A stretch of DNA of 64,000 bases from Phycisphaerae bacterium (GTDB lineage: Bacteria; Planctomycetota; Phycisphaerae; Phycisphaerales; SM1A02): assembly GCA_002862305.1 (NCBI GenBank), contig PKCS01000028.1, positions 21,685 to 85,684 on the forward strand, given 5' to 3'. The notes under the pieces are model-generated. The model did not search any database and was not told the origin of the DNA. It saw only the letters and a program-made list of their open reading frames with translations. The position numbers and the translations under genes were made by a program. Positions 55,677 through 63,322 of this stretch are shown here, one piece after another. Within the stretch, counting starts at the first letter, position 1. Every line of letters starts with the position of its first letter.

Positions 55677-55735
55677 GACGACGAGGATAGCGTCTTCCCC
55701 GCCGTCGGCAACCCGTCGGGGCCAACGGACCGAGT

Positions 55736-58700
55736 TCAGGCCAGTTTCCATCCCTGCTCGAGCAGCGGCTTCGCCTTCTTGTACTTCATCTCCTGCCGGG
55801 CACCGGTCTGGGGATCGATCACCGTGACCACCTCGTTTCGACCGATCGCGGCCGCCTTCGGGGTGGATCGCGCCGCCCCTCCGGGGGGGCGGTTGCCCCG
55901 CGCCGCCTGTCCGGCCGCCCCGAGGGTCGCGGTGGCCGGTACCGCCGCCGCCGGACGGGGGGGCATGGTCCGAGCCGCCGGGACGGGCGCCACGGGGGCC
56001 GCTCCCCCGGCGCCGGCGGTGGCCGGGGTCGGGACGGGCCGGTCCGACGTTTCGCCCGCGGGGCGCACGTTCCCGTTCCCGGTCGGGGGCACCGCCACCT
56101 GCGGGGTCAGTCGTCCCTTCATGATCACGTCGGTGACCTTGTCGCGCACCGCGGAGTTCATCTCCTCGTAGAGCCGGGCCGACTCGCGCTTGAACTCGAT
56201 CCGCGGGTCCTTCTGGCTGAAGGAACGGAACCCGATCGCGTCCTTGACCTGGTCCATCTGGTGGAGGTGGTCCTTCCAGGAGCTGTCCAGGATCTGGAGC
56301 AGGATCCAGCGTTCGAAGGTGGTCAGTTCCTTGCGGAACCCCCGCGCCACGGCGGTGGTGACCACCTCGGCGAGGCGATCGGGATCCTCCTCGACCTCCG
56401 CTCGCTCGGGATCGGTCAGGGTCACCTGCAGGTTGTCGCGGAGCCACTGGTCGACGGAATCCGCGGAATCGTGCTCGGAGGCGATCCGGCGGGCGCGTTC
56501 CTCGATGCGGTCGTCGTCCCACTTCTCCGACTGCTCGTGGAGCAGGCGGCGCAGCTCGTTGGGGTCGGTGGACGGCAGGGCGTTCGGGGACCAGTTCAGC
56601 TCGAAGCGGGCATTGACCCAGTTGGTGAACCGGGTGAGCGCGAGCTTCGGGTCGGCCTGCATGCCCGCGGCCGCCTCCTCGATCGCCTGGTCGACGGGAT
56701 AGGTGCGCTCCCGGCGTCGATAGCTCTCGTGGGCCGCGTCCATGATCGTCGCCACGACCTGGTCCTGCTTCTCGGGATTCGGGAGCTCCGAGGCCTCCAG
56801 CTCGGTCATGAACTTCCGGTTGGACCACTCGACGAGTTCCCGCTGCTCCAGCTCGGGGACCAGGAACCGGTCGATGGGGTCGAGGGAGATCGCGTCGAAC
56901 TTGGCGGACGCCGCGGCCTCGAACCGCTCCACCAGCTGCTGACGGTTGAGGTCCCGGAGCTCCTCGGCCTCGATCGAGGAGCCGTAGGTGTCGTTGCACC
57001 AGCCTGCGAGGCCGGACCAGTCCACGTACTCCGGGTCGGCCTCGTCGGGGATGTACTCCGCCGCGGTGACCCGGATCTCCGACGAGCTCTCCTCGGCGGT
57101 GTCGGTGCGGATGATCCGGTGGATGTCCTCCCGGTCCTTGTTGCGGAACCGCTCGGCATCGATGTGGATCCCGAACTCCTCGGAGACCCATTCGCTGATG
57201 CAGGCCCCGCGATGGTCCCGCCCGAGGTAGGTCCCGACGCTCTCCCAGACCGAGTCCTCGATGTGCTCGAAGATCGTGTCCCGGATCCCCTCGCCCTCGA
57301 GGATCGGCTGTCGCACGCCGTAGAAGGAGTTCCTCTGGTACTCCATCGGCTCGTCGTACTCCAGGATGTTCTTGCGCCACTGGAAGTTCCGCTCCTCGAC
57401 CTTCCGCTGCGCACGGGCCACCGCCTTGGTGAGCATCCCCGCCTCGAGCACCACGCCCTCCTTGAAGCCGCTCCGCGAGAGCAGGGCGTTGATGGCCTTG
57501 CCCGCGAACATCTTCATCAGGTCGTCCTCGAGACTGAGGAAGAACCGGGAGGAGCCCTGGTCGCCCTGTCGTCCCGCACGGCCCCGAAGCTGGTTGTCGA
57601 TCCGCCGTGACTCGTGGCGTTCGGTCCCGATGATGTGCAGGCCGCCCATGGATTCGACTGAGTCCCAGAGCTCAAGGCGGTGCAGGGGGGGGAGCCCCGC
57701 GCCATCGAGGGCATCCGAGAGCTTGCGGTCCCATTCCTCGAGCGCCGGACCCGATCCGGGCTGGTTCGGGATCCGGAGCCCCAGCCCCTTGTCCGCCAGC
57801 TCCTCGGCCATCTTGAGCATGATCATCCGTCGGGCCTCCGCCCCGTCCATCTCCGCCGCCTCGTCCTTCTTGAGACCGCAGCGTCGCATGCAGAGGTGCC
57901 GGTAGGCCTCGTCGATGATCCGCTGGTCCTCCCAGGCGGGGTCCACCGCCTTCCCGCAGACGTCGCGCAGCTTCCAGTGCTCGATCAGCTGCGCGCGGTC
58001 GATCGGGGGAAGCTTGATGTCGGTCCCGCGGCCCGCCATGTTGGTGGCGATCATGACCGCGCCGATGCCTCCGGCGTTCTTCACGATGTCCGCCTCCCGC
58101 TCGTGCTGCTTGGCGTTGAGGACCTCGTGCTCGATCCGGGTCTCGCGGGTCAGCATCTGGCTGAGCATCTCGCTCTTCTCCACGCTGGTGGTGCCGACCA
58201 GCACCGGTCGACCGGCGTCGTGGTAGTGACGGATCTCCTCCACGATCGACTGCCACTTGCCCTTCTCGGTCGAGAAGACCCAGTCATGCCGATCGTCGCG
58301 CTCCACCGGGACGTTGGTGGGGATGGAGATCACGTCGAGCCCGTAGATCTCGTGGAACTCGGTGGCCTCGGTGTCCGCGGTCCCGGTCATGCCCGACAGC
58401 CGCTCGTACATCTTGAAGTAGTTCTGGATGGTGATGGTCGCCATGGTCTGGGTCTCGTCCTTGACCGTGACCTTCTCCTTGCACTCCACCGCCTGGTGGA
58501 GCCCGTCCGACCACTGCCGTCCCACCATCTTGCGCCCGGTGTTCTGGTCGACGATCACCACCGACGACTGCCCCTGGTCGTCCGGCGAGAGCACGTAGTC
58601 GCGGTCGCGCTGGTAGACGGTGTGCGCCCGGATGGCCTGCTCGAGCAGGTGCGGCATGTCCACGTTCTCGCCGACGTAGAAGGATCCGATTCCGGACTTG

Positions 58701-59947
58701 CGCTGGGCCTCCGCGATCCCCTCGTCGGTGACCGTGGCCTTCTTCTTGTCCATCTCGACCTCGTAGTACTGCACGTGGCGATCGCGCTCGGCCTCCAGCT
58801 TCGGGAGTCGCTCCCGTTCCTGGGCCAGGCGGGCCTTCATCTCGGGGACCAGCTGCTTGTCGGAGGTGTTGCGGATGTCGCCCTCCAGGCCCGCGATCGC
58901 CACCTCGCAGCTCCCGACCTTCTCGTCGGCCCGGTTCCAGTCCGCCTGCATGGAGACCAGGTGGAGCGCCAGCTCGTCGGACAGCTCGTATCGCGGGCGG
59001 GACTGGTGGGCGAGCCCGGAGATGATCAGCGGGGTCCGCGCCTCGTCGATCAGGGTGGAGTCCACCTCGTCGACCACCGCGAACTCCCGGCGCTTCTGGA
59101 ACTGTTCCGCGGGATTCAGCTTCATGTTGTCCCGGAGGTAGTCGAAGCCGAATTCGCTGGTGGTGCCGTAGACCGCGTCGCAGGTGTAGGCCAGGGCCTT
59201 CTCCTGCGGGCTCTGCATGTGCTGGGGGTGGATCGATCCCACCGTGAGGCCCAGCGCGCGGTAGAAGGGGAAGACCCAGTCACGGTCCCGCTGGACGAGG
59301 TAGTCGTTGACCGTGATCACGTGGACCTGCTTGCGCTCCACGCTCGCCAGGTAGGAGGCGAGGGGGGCGACGATGGTCTTGCCCTCCCCGGTCTTCATCT
59401 CCGCGATCTTGCCCTGCGCGAGGACCATCCCGCCGATCAGCTGGACGTCGAAGGGACGTGCCCGGAAGGGGGGTCGGGACACGGGATGCAGCGCCCGCAC
59501 CGCGTGGTACAGCTCCACCGGGATGTCCACGAACTGCCAGGCGGGGACCGCCTCCCGACTGCCGGCGAAGGCACCGGCGGGCGGCTCGGGGTCGGTGGCC
59601 TCGATGGTCCGGAGGACCTCCTCGTAGAGTTCCCGGGCGGATTCGGGCAGGCACCCGGGGTCGAAGGATTCCTCGGGATTGAAGATGTTGCGGATGCCGA
59701 CCGATCGGTCCATCGCCTCGCGGGCCACCGCGAAGACCTCGGGGATCATGTCGTAGGGCTTCTCGCCCTGTTCCACGCGATCCCGGAACTGGTCGGTCAT
59801 GGCCCGGAGTTCCGGGTCGCTGAGGTCTCGATAGCGTGCTTCAAGCTGGTTGATCTGGTCGACCCTGGTGAGGTAGTGCTTCACCATGCGCTCGTTGCGC
59901 GTGCCGAAGACCTTCTTGAGGGCCGAACCGATGACGGGTACTGCCAT
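55736..59947 (-). CDS. secA: Protein translocase ATPase SecA, enlarged
   Basis: 1403 aa; the E. coli enzyme has 901. It drives preproteins through SecYEG. Walker A MKTGEGKTIVAPL is near 184-196, FAVVDEVDSTLIDEARTPLI near 285-300, and TNMAGRGTDI and GRAGRQGDQGSS mark the second motor half. Extra sequence sits in the preprotein region (a helical charged stretch after RYELSDEL) and in the scaffold/wing (about 950-1200). The C-terminus is Pro/Ala-rich and ends AKPLLEQGWKLA, with no CxCxSGK-type zinc motif. The start ATG at 59947 matches the family (VIGSALKKVFGTRNERMVK). The open frame above it is non-coding. Confidence 0.94.
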   Translation of the reverse strand: MAVPVIGSALKKVFGTRNERMVKHYLTRVDQINQLEARYRDLSDPELRAMTDQFRDRVEQGEKPYDMIPEVFAVAREAMDRSVGIRNIFNPEESFDPGCLPESARELYEEVLRTIEATDPEPPAGAFAGSREAVPAWQFVDIPVELYHAVRALHPVSRPPFRARPFDVQLIGGMVLAQGKIAEMKTGEGKTIVAPLASYLASVERKQVHVITVNDYLVQRDRDWVFPFYRALGLTVGSIHPQHMQSPQEKALAYTCDAVYGTTSEFGFDYLRDNMKLNPAEQFQKRREFAVVDEVDSTLIDEARTPLIISGLAHQSRPRYELSDELALHLVSMQADWNRADEKVGSCEVAIAGLEGDIRNTSDKQLVPEMKARLAQERERLPKLEAERDRHVQYYEVEMDKKKATVTDEGIAEAQRKSGIGSFYVGENVDMPHLLEQAIRAHTVYQRDRDYVLSPDDQGQSSVVIVDQNTGRKMVGRQWSDGLHQAVECKEKVTVKDETQTMATITIQNYFKMYERLSGMTGTADTEATEFHEIYGLDVISIPTNVPVERDDRHDWVFSTEKGKWQSIVEEIRHYHDAGRPVLVGTTSVEKSEMLSQMLTRETRIEHEVLNAKQHEREADIVKNAGGIGAVMIATNMAGRGTDIKLPPIDRAQLIEHWKLRDVCGKAVDPAWEDQRIIDEAYRHLCMRRCGLKKDEAAEMDGAEARRMIMLKMAEELADKGLGLRIPNQPGSGPALEEWDRKLSDALDGAGLPPLHRLELWDSVESMGGLHIIGTERHESRRIDNQLRGRAGRQGDQGSSRFFLSLEDDLMKMFAGKAINALLSRSGFKEGVVLEAGMLTKAVARAQRKVEERNFQWRKNILEYDEPMEYQRNSFYGVRQPILEGEGIRDTIFEHIEDSVWESVGTYLGRDHRGACISEWVSEEFGIHIDAERFRNKDREDIHRIIRTDTAEESSSEIRVTAAEYIPDEADPEYVDWSGLAGWCNDTYGSSIEAEELRDLNRQQLVERFEAAASAKFDAISLDPIDRFLVPELEQRELVEWSNRKFMTELEASELPNPEKQDQVVATIMDAAHESYRRRERTYPVDQAIEEAAAGMQADPKLALTRFTNWVNARFELNWSPNALPSTDPNELRRLLHEQSEKWDDDRIEERARRIASEHDSADSVDQWLRDNLQVTLTDPERAEVEEDPDRLAEVVTTAVARGFRKELTTFERWILLQILDSSWKDHLHQMDQVKDAIGFRSFSQKDPRIEFKRESARLYEEMNSAVRDKVTDVIMKGRLTPQVAVPPTGNGNVRPAGETSDRPVPTPATAGAGGAAPVAPVPAARTMPPRPAAAVPATATLGAAGQAARGNRPPGGAARSTPKAAAIGRNEVVTVIDPQTGARQEMKYKKAKPLLEQGWKLA

Positions 59948-59966
59948 GGCGGGTGCCTTTCGTTCG

Positions 59967-59987
59967 GCCACGGCGATTCGCCGTGGC
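59967..59987. other. Hairpin in the secA leader
   Basis: GCCACGGCG/CGCCGTGGC arms of 9 bp around ATT end 19 nt before the secA ATG, just upstream of its AAAGG ribosome-site-like stretch. Confidence 0.5.
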
Positions 59988-60024
59988 GGCTGACGGGGGG
60001 TGTCTGGTGTGGTGCGTGGTGCTC

Positions 60025-60045
60025 GCGTCGCGATCGGCGCGACGC
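60025..60045. other. Hairpin between the small exported protein gene and secA
   Basis: GCGTCGCG/CGCGACGC arms of 8 bp with a 5-nt loop, 14 nt after the small gene's stop. It may be a terminator or part of secA control. Confidence 0.5.
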
Positions 60046-60059
60046 CCGGGTCCGTTCGC

Positions 60060-60392
60060 TCAGGCGCGGACGGGCGGGGGGAGGTTGCCACGGCGGCGTT
60101 CGAGTTCGAGCCGGGTCCCGGCGAGGTGCGCCCGACCACTGGGCATGGTGGGGCGGGGGGACTCGCCGACCTCGCGGTCGTCCTGCCATCCCCGGACCCG
60201 CGCACCGACCTCGGTCTGGCACGCACCGAGGCCCAGGTCGACCATCCGGTATTCGCGGGCGCAGTGTGCACGGGACGCCGCGTCGCCGAGCACGCTGGCG
60301 GTGAGGCCGGACACCGCCAGCATCAGGGCCAGCAGCGCGGTGGTGGCCCGCTGGTCGCGGCGTGGTTCGGGTTCTCGAGACGGGGTCGTCAT
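60060..60392 (-). CDS. Small exported-type protein upstream of secA
   Basis: 110 aa. A basic N-terminus (residues 7-16) precedes a hydrophobic segment (about 17-41, TALLALMLAVSGLTASVL), then a polar region with two Cys, and a C-terminus RRRGNLPPPVRA. ATG at 60392 has AGGA about 10 nt upstream. Its place 112 nt before secA, its size, the signal-like helix and the Pro run at the very end recall secretion-monitor leader peptides such as SecM, although the SecM arrest sequence itself is absent. It could equally be an unrelated small secreted protein. Confidence 0.5.
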   Translation of the reverse strand: MTTPSREPEPRRDQRATTALLALMLAVSGLTASVLGDAASRAHCAREYRMVDLGLGACQTEVGARVRGWQDDREVGESPRPTMPSGRAHLAGTRLELERRRGNLPPPVRA

Positions 60393-60483
60393 GGGGAGGC
60401 GTCCTGCTGGCCGTGTGGTCCGGGCACCAGAGTATCTGCTGCAAATTCCCCCCGGGCAAGTGACATCCCGCATTCCGTGGGGT

Positions 60484-60489
60484 TAGGGT
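60484..60489 (+). promoter_or_regulatory. -10 element of a probable leaderless gene
   Basis: TAGGGT ends 6 nt before the ATG at 60496. Confidence 0.45.
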
Positions 60490-60495
60490 GCCTGC

Positions 60496-61458
60496 ATGGA
60501 CCACAGGCACCCGCACCCGGGGGCTCCAGCCTCCGCCAGCACCCCCGGACCCAGTGGGGAGACGGTCCCCGGCGCGGGGCTTGACGCGCCGAGGCTGGTG
60601 GTCCTCGGACGCGCCCAGGACGGCGGTCTGCCCCACCTCGGCTGCCGCCGACCCTGCTGTCTCCACGCACGGCGCGAGGGCCGGATCGAGCTTCCTGCCT
60701 GCCTGGGCCTGATCGGCCCCGGCGACCGGACCCTGCACCTCGTGGAGGCCACGCCCGCGATCGTCGAGCAGGTGGAGCGCCTGCACGAGCTGGCGTGCGG
60801 CCGACCTTCCGACGGGCCCCTCCTGGACGGGATCCTGCTGACCCACGCGCACATCGGCCACTACCTCGGACTGGCCCAGCTGGGGCGTGAGGTGGCGGGG
60901 ACCTCGCGGTTGCCCCTCCACGTCTCCCCGCGGGTGGCCGGGCTCCTTCGCACGAACCAGCCCTGGGGCCAGCTGGTCGAGCTCGAACAGGTGCTTCTGG
61001 AATGCTTCGAGCCGGGGGGCTCCCTGTCGCTGATCCCCGGGGTGGTGGTGGAGCCGGTACCGGTCCCGCACCGGGATGAGTTCTTCGACACCATGGCCCT
61101 CAGGTTCCGGGGTCCGGAGCACTCGGTGCTCTTCCTGCCCGACATCGATTCCTGGGACGCACCGGAGCTGCCGGCCGGCTTCCTCGAGGGACTGGTCGAC
61201 GAGGTCGACGTCGCCTATCTGGACGGGACCTTCTACGACGGCCGCGAGCTGCCCCCGGGACGCATCCGATCCATCCCGCACCCCCCCATGGTCGACACCA
61301 TGGATCGACTGTCGGAACGGGCTCGAGCCCGTCCGGGGGCGATTCGATTCACCCACCTCAACCACAACAACCCGGCCTTGCACGAACCGGACCTGCGTCG
61401 ACGCATCGAGGACCGCGGCTTCCGCCTGGCGGAACCCCACGAGGTCGTCGGGCTCTGA
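60496..61458 (+). CDS. PqqB-like MBL-fold metallohydrolase
   Basis: 320 aa. VVLGRAQDGGLPHLGCRRPCC at about 35-55 is the hallmark N-terminus of the PqqB-like branch of the metallo-beta-lactamase fold. Metal ligands appear as His117, His119 and His122 in LTHAHIGHYLG, with Asp in FLPDIDSW and THLNHNNPAL near the end. The first 30 residues are Pro/His-rich and not conserved-looking. No other pqq genes are present, so PQQ synthesis is not implied; the substrate is unknown. Confidence 0.8.
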   Translation: MDHRHPHPGAPASASTPGPSGETVPGAGLDAPRLVVLGRAQDGGLPHLGCRRPCCLHARREGRIELPACLGLIGPGDRTLHLVEATPAIVEQVERLHELACGRPSDGPLLDGILLTHAHIGHYLGLAQLGREVAGTSRLPLHVSPRVAGLLRTNQPWGQLVELEQVLLECFEPGGSLSLIPGVVVEPVPVPHRDEFFDTMALRFRGPEHSVLFLPDIDSWDAPELPAGFLEGLVDEVDVAYLDGTFYDGRELPPGRIRSIPHPPMVDTMDRLSERARARPGAIRFTHLNHNNPALHEPDLRRRIEDRGFRLAEPHEVVGL

Positions 61459-61481
61459 GGTCCCGCTGCGGGAACGGGGAA

Positions 61482-61555
61482 TGGGCCGGCCCGGATTCGA
61501 ACCGGGGTCTCGCCGATTATGAGTCGGGGGCTCTGGACCGCTGAGCTACCGGCCC
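61482..61555 (-). tRNA. tRNA with anticodon CAT (elongator Met or Ile2)
   Basis: 74 nt. Acceptor GGGCCGG/CCGGCCC, T-stem CCCGG/CCGGG, loop CTCATAA with anticodon CAT, discriminator A. The first anticodon-stem pair is C-C. The paired first acceptor base argues against initiator tRNA. Elongator Met and lysidine-modified Ile cannot be told apart here. Confidence 0.88.
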
Positions 61556-61588
61556 GCGACCAGACGATACCCACTGCCGGGGGTTTCT

Positions 61589-62305
61589 TCAGGCGGTTTG
61601 CGCCACCCGTTGCCGCTTATCTGCAAGATCGCCCTGCAGCGAATCACCCTTGCGCACGGGGCGGATGTTGACCCTCGGGGTCGGCAGCTGGCTGGGGGCG
61701 CACTCCGCCATCCGCATGCTCACCACCACCATGCGCTGGTCCGGTTCCGGTCGAGTGACGTTCGCATCCCGCTTTGCATCGAGCAGTTCGACGATCCTGC
61801 CCATGAGTTCGGAGAGCTCCTCACGCTCCCGCAGGTCGAGGTACTCCCAGCGGATCGCATACTCGGAATCCTCGTGGTGTGGTGCGTCCGACCTCGCCTG
61901 GTTCTCGGAGGCCTCGCGCAACCAGCTCCGCTGCAGGGTCTCGACCTTGTCCATGGCGTCCGGGTCGTCGGGGTCGAACTCGATGACGATCTCGTCGTGC
62001 GTTGCGGCGTAGATCACGGGGGCTCGCCGGGCGACCCCTTCCCGGTGACCCACCGGCTCGATGAGTTCGGCGCTCTCGAGGGCGCGCACGTGGTAGTAGA
62101 GGTTGACGGGATTGGTCCCTGCCGCTTCCGCCAGCTCGAGGATGGTGCAGGAACCCAGTCGGCGGATCAGTTCGAGGAGCCTCATCCTGATCGGTGATTC
62201 GAGGGTCTTCCACACCTGTCGGCACTCGACGCCGACGAAGAGCGTACGGTCCGACTCGTCGGATCCCAGTTCAGGGGCAATGCGGGTACCGATGCTCTGC
62301 TGCAT
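61589..62305 (-). CDS. ArsR-like winged-helix transcriptional regulator
   Basis: 238 aa. The helix-turn-helix at about 30-95 (VWKTLESPIRMRLLELIRRL, ELAEAAGTNPVNLYYHVRAL) is ArsR/HTH_20-like. The C-terminal two thirds hold a variable domain with a helical segment and no obvious metal-ligand cluster. ATG at 62305 has CTGGAGAAAGAG upstream. It is codirectional with the DUF3299 gene 125 nt before it; a joint role is possible but unproved. Confidence 0.82.
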   Translation of the reverse strand: MQQSIGTRIAPELGSDESDRTLFVGVECRQVWKTLESPIRMRLLELIRRLGSCTILELAEAAGTNPVNLYYHVRALESAELIEPVGHREGVARRAPVIYAATHDEIVIEFDPDDPDAMDKVETLQRSWLREASENQARSDAPHHEDSEYAIRWEYLDLREREELSELMGRIVELLDAKRDANVTRPEPDQRMVVVSMRMAECAPSQLPTPRVNIRPVRKGDSLQGDLADKRQRVAQTA

Positions 62306-62430
62306 CTCTTTCTCCAGTCTGGATGACTTGATGGAAGTCGCGTCGCTTCATTTAATCAGCAAACGCATCCCATGGCCAGCTTTCACCCTGGAGTCCGTGG
62401 CCCCCGGGGTCATTATCGGTCCAGCCGCTC

Positions 62431-63279
62431 CTAGAGGTCGTCCCTGAGTTCGGACTCCTCGAGGATGTAGAGCCCCACCAGCCAATCCTGGATCAAGTAG
62501 GGATCGACCTTCATCCGCCCCGTGACGGTCCCGTAGTTGAAGGAGTGCTTGGGGCCCGTGGGAACCGCTTCCTGGAGCCGCACCTCGATGGCGTCGAACG
62601 GCGTCGGGGGAACCCCGATGCAGCAACCGTCCCACTGGTTGAGCATGACCAGCATCTCGCTCGACTCCCCGGTGACCAGGGGAAAGGCGGTGTGACCGGC
62701 GATCGTGACCCACTGGTCATCGAGCAGGGCGATTCGCTGGGGGAGGTCGTCGACGCCCTGGCGCGGCTTGTAGACCCCGCCGGCACTGAAGAGGTACTCC
62801 CAACTGGGCAGGTATGGATCCTCGAGGGTCCCGGACCCCTTGAGCTCGAACTCGCCGTCGACCCTCAGCTCGGTCGGGCCCGTGCGGACGATGGTGCCGG
62901 GCACGACGGTGGCGTGCGCGATGGTTCGGTCCATCCCGAGGTCAAGCCCGGTTTCCTCCGGCGCCATCCGGGTCATGTAGACCTCCGTGGGGGCCACGGC
63001 GGGTTCAGCCGGCGTGTCGGCGGGTGCCATCCGTTCGCCGGCCGGACTGTCGGGGGAGGTGGCAGGCGTGTTTGGATCATCGGGGAGGGGGGCCGTTGTC
63101 GGGTCCGGTGGCGCGGGTGATCCCGGCAGCTGCGCTGTGGTGGACCTTCTGGGGGGGAGCGACGATCCCGTCTCGGTCCACGCGGCCCCCGGCCCTGCAG
63201 GCTCCGGCCGCCGCTCGAGGGTCCAGAGGATGATCGTCGCGATGCCAGCGACGGCGATGATCGACCAGAACGTTCGCAC
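62431..63279 (-). CDS. DUF3299 lipoprotein-like/exported protein
   Basis: 282 aa. An N-terminal hydrophobic anchor (about 3-20) is followed by a Pro/Thr/Ala-rich linker (about 25-110) and a DUF3299 domain (about 160-280) with ALLDDQWVTIAGHTAFPL, NQWDGCCIGVPPTPFDAIEV and a closing SFNYGTVTGRMKV. Proteins of this family are often coded beside ABC transporter subunits, as here. GTG at 63279 has AGGAGG 6 nt upstream. TATCAT at 63307-63312 (minus) is a candidate own -10. Confidence 0.85.
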   Translation of the reverse strand: MRTFWSIIAVAGIATIILWTLERRPEPAGPGAAWTETGSSLPPRRSTTAQLPGSPAPPDPTTAPLPDDPNTPATSPDSPAGERMAPADTPAEPAVAPTEVYMTRMAPEETGLDLGMDRTIAHATVVPGTIVRTGPTELRVDGEFELKGSGTLEDPYLPSWEYLFSAGGVYKPRQGVDDLPQRIALLDDQWVTIAGHTAFPLVTGESSEMLVMLNQWDGCCIGVPPTPFDAIEVRLQEAVPTGPKHSFNYGTVTGRMKVDPYLIQDWLVGLYILEESELRDDL

Positions 63280-63306
63280 GGTGCCTCCTAGTTCACTGAT
63301 GGACCC

Positions 63307-63312
63307 ATGATA
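63307..63312 (-). promoter_or_regulatory. Candidate -10 for the DUF3299 gene
   Basis: GACTATCAT on the minus strand within the 43-nt gap after the permease gene, giving a leader of about 20 nt with AGGAGG. Confidence 0.4.
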
Positions 63313-63322
63313 GTCGGTGCCC

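Noticed and set aside
59948..60271. 108-codon N-terminal extension of secA
   Set aside because: It runs through the hairpins and the small upstream gene in another frame; SecA homology begins at 59947.
60496..61458. PQQ biosynthesis role for the PqqB-like gene
   Set aside because: No pqqA, C, D or E is nearby and PqqB-like MBL proteins occur widely without PQQ synthesis.
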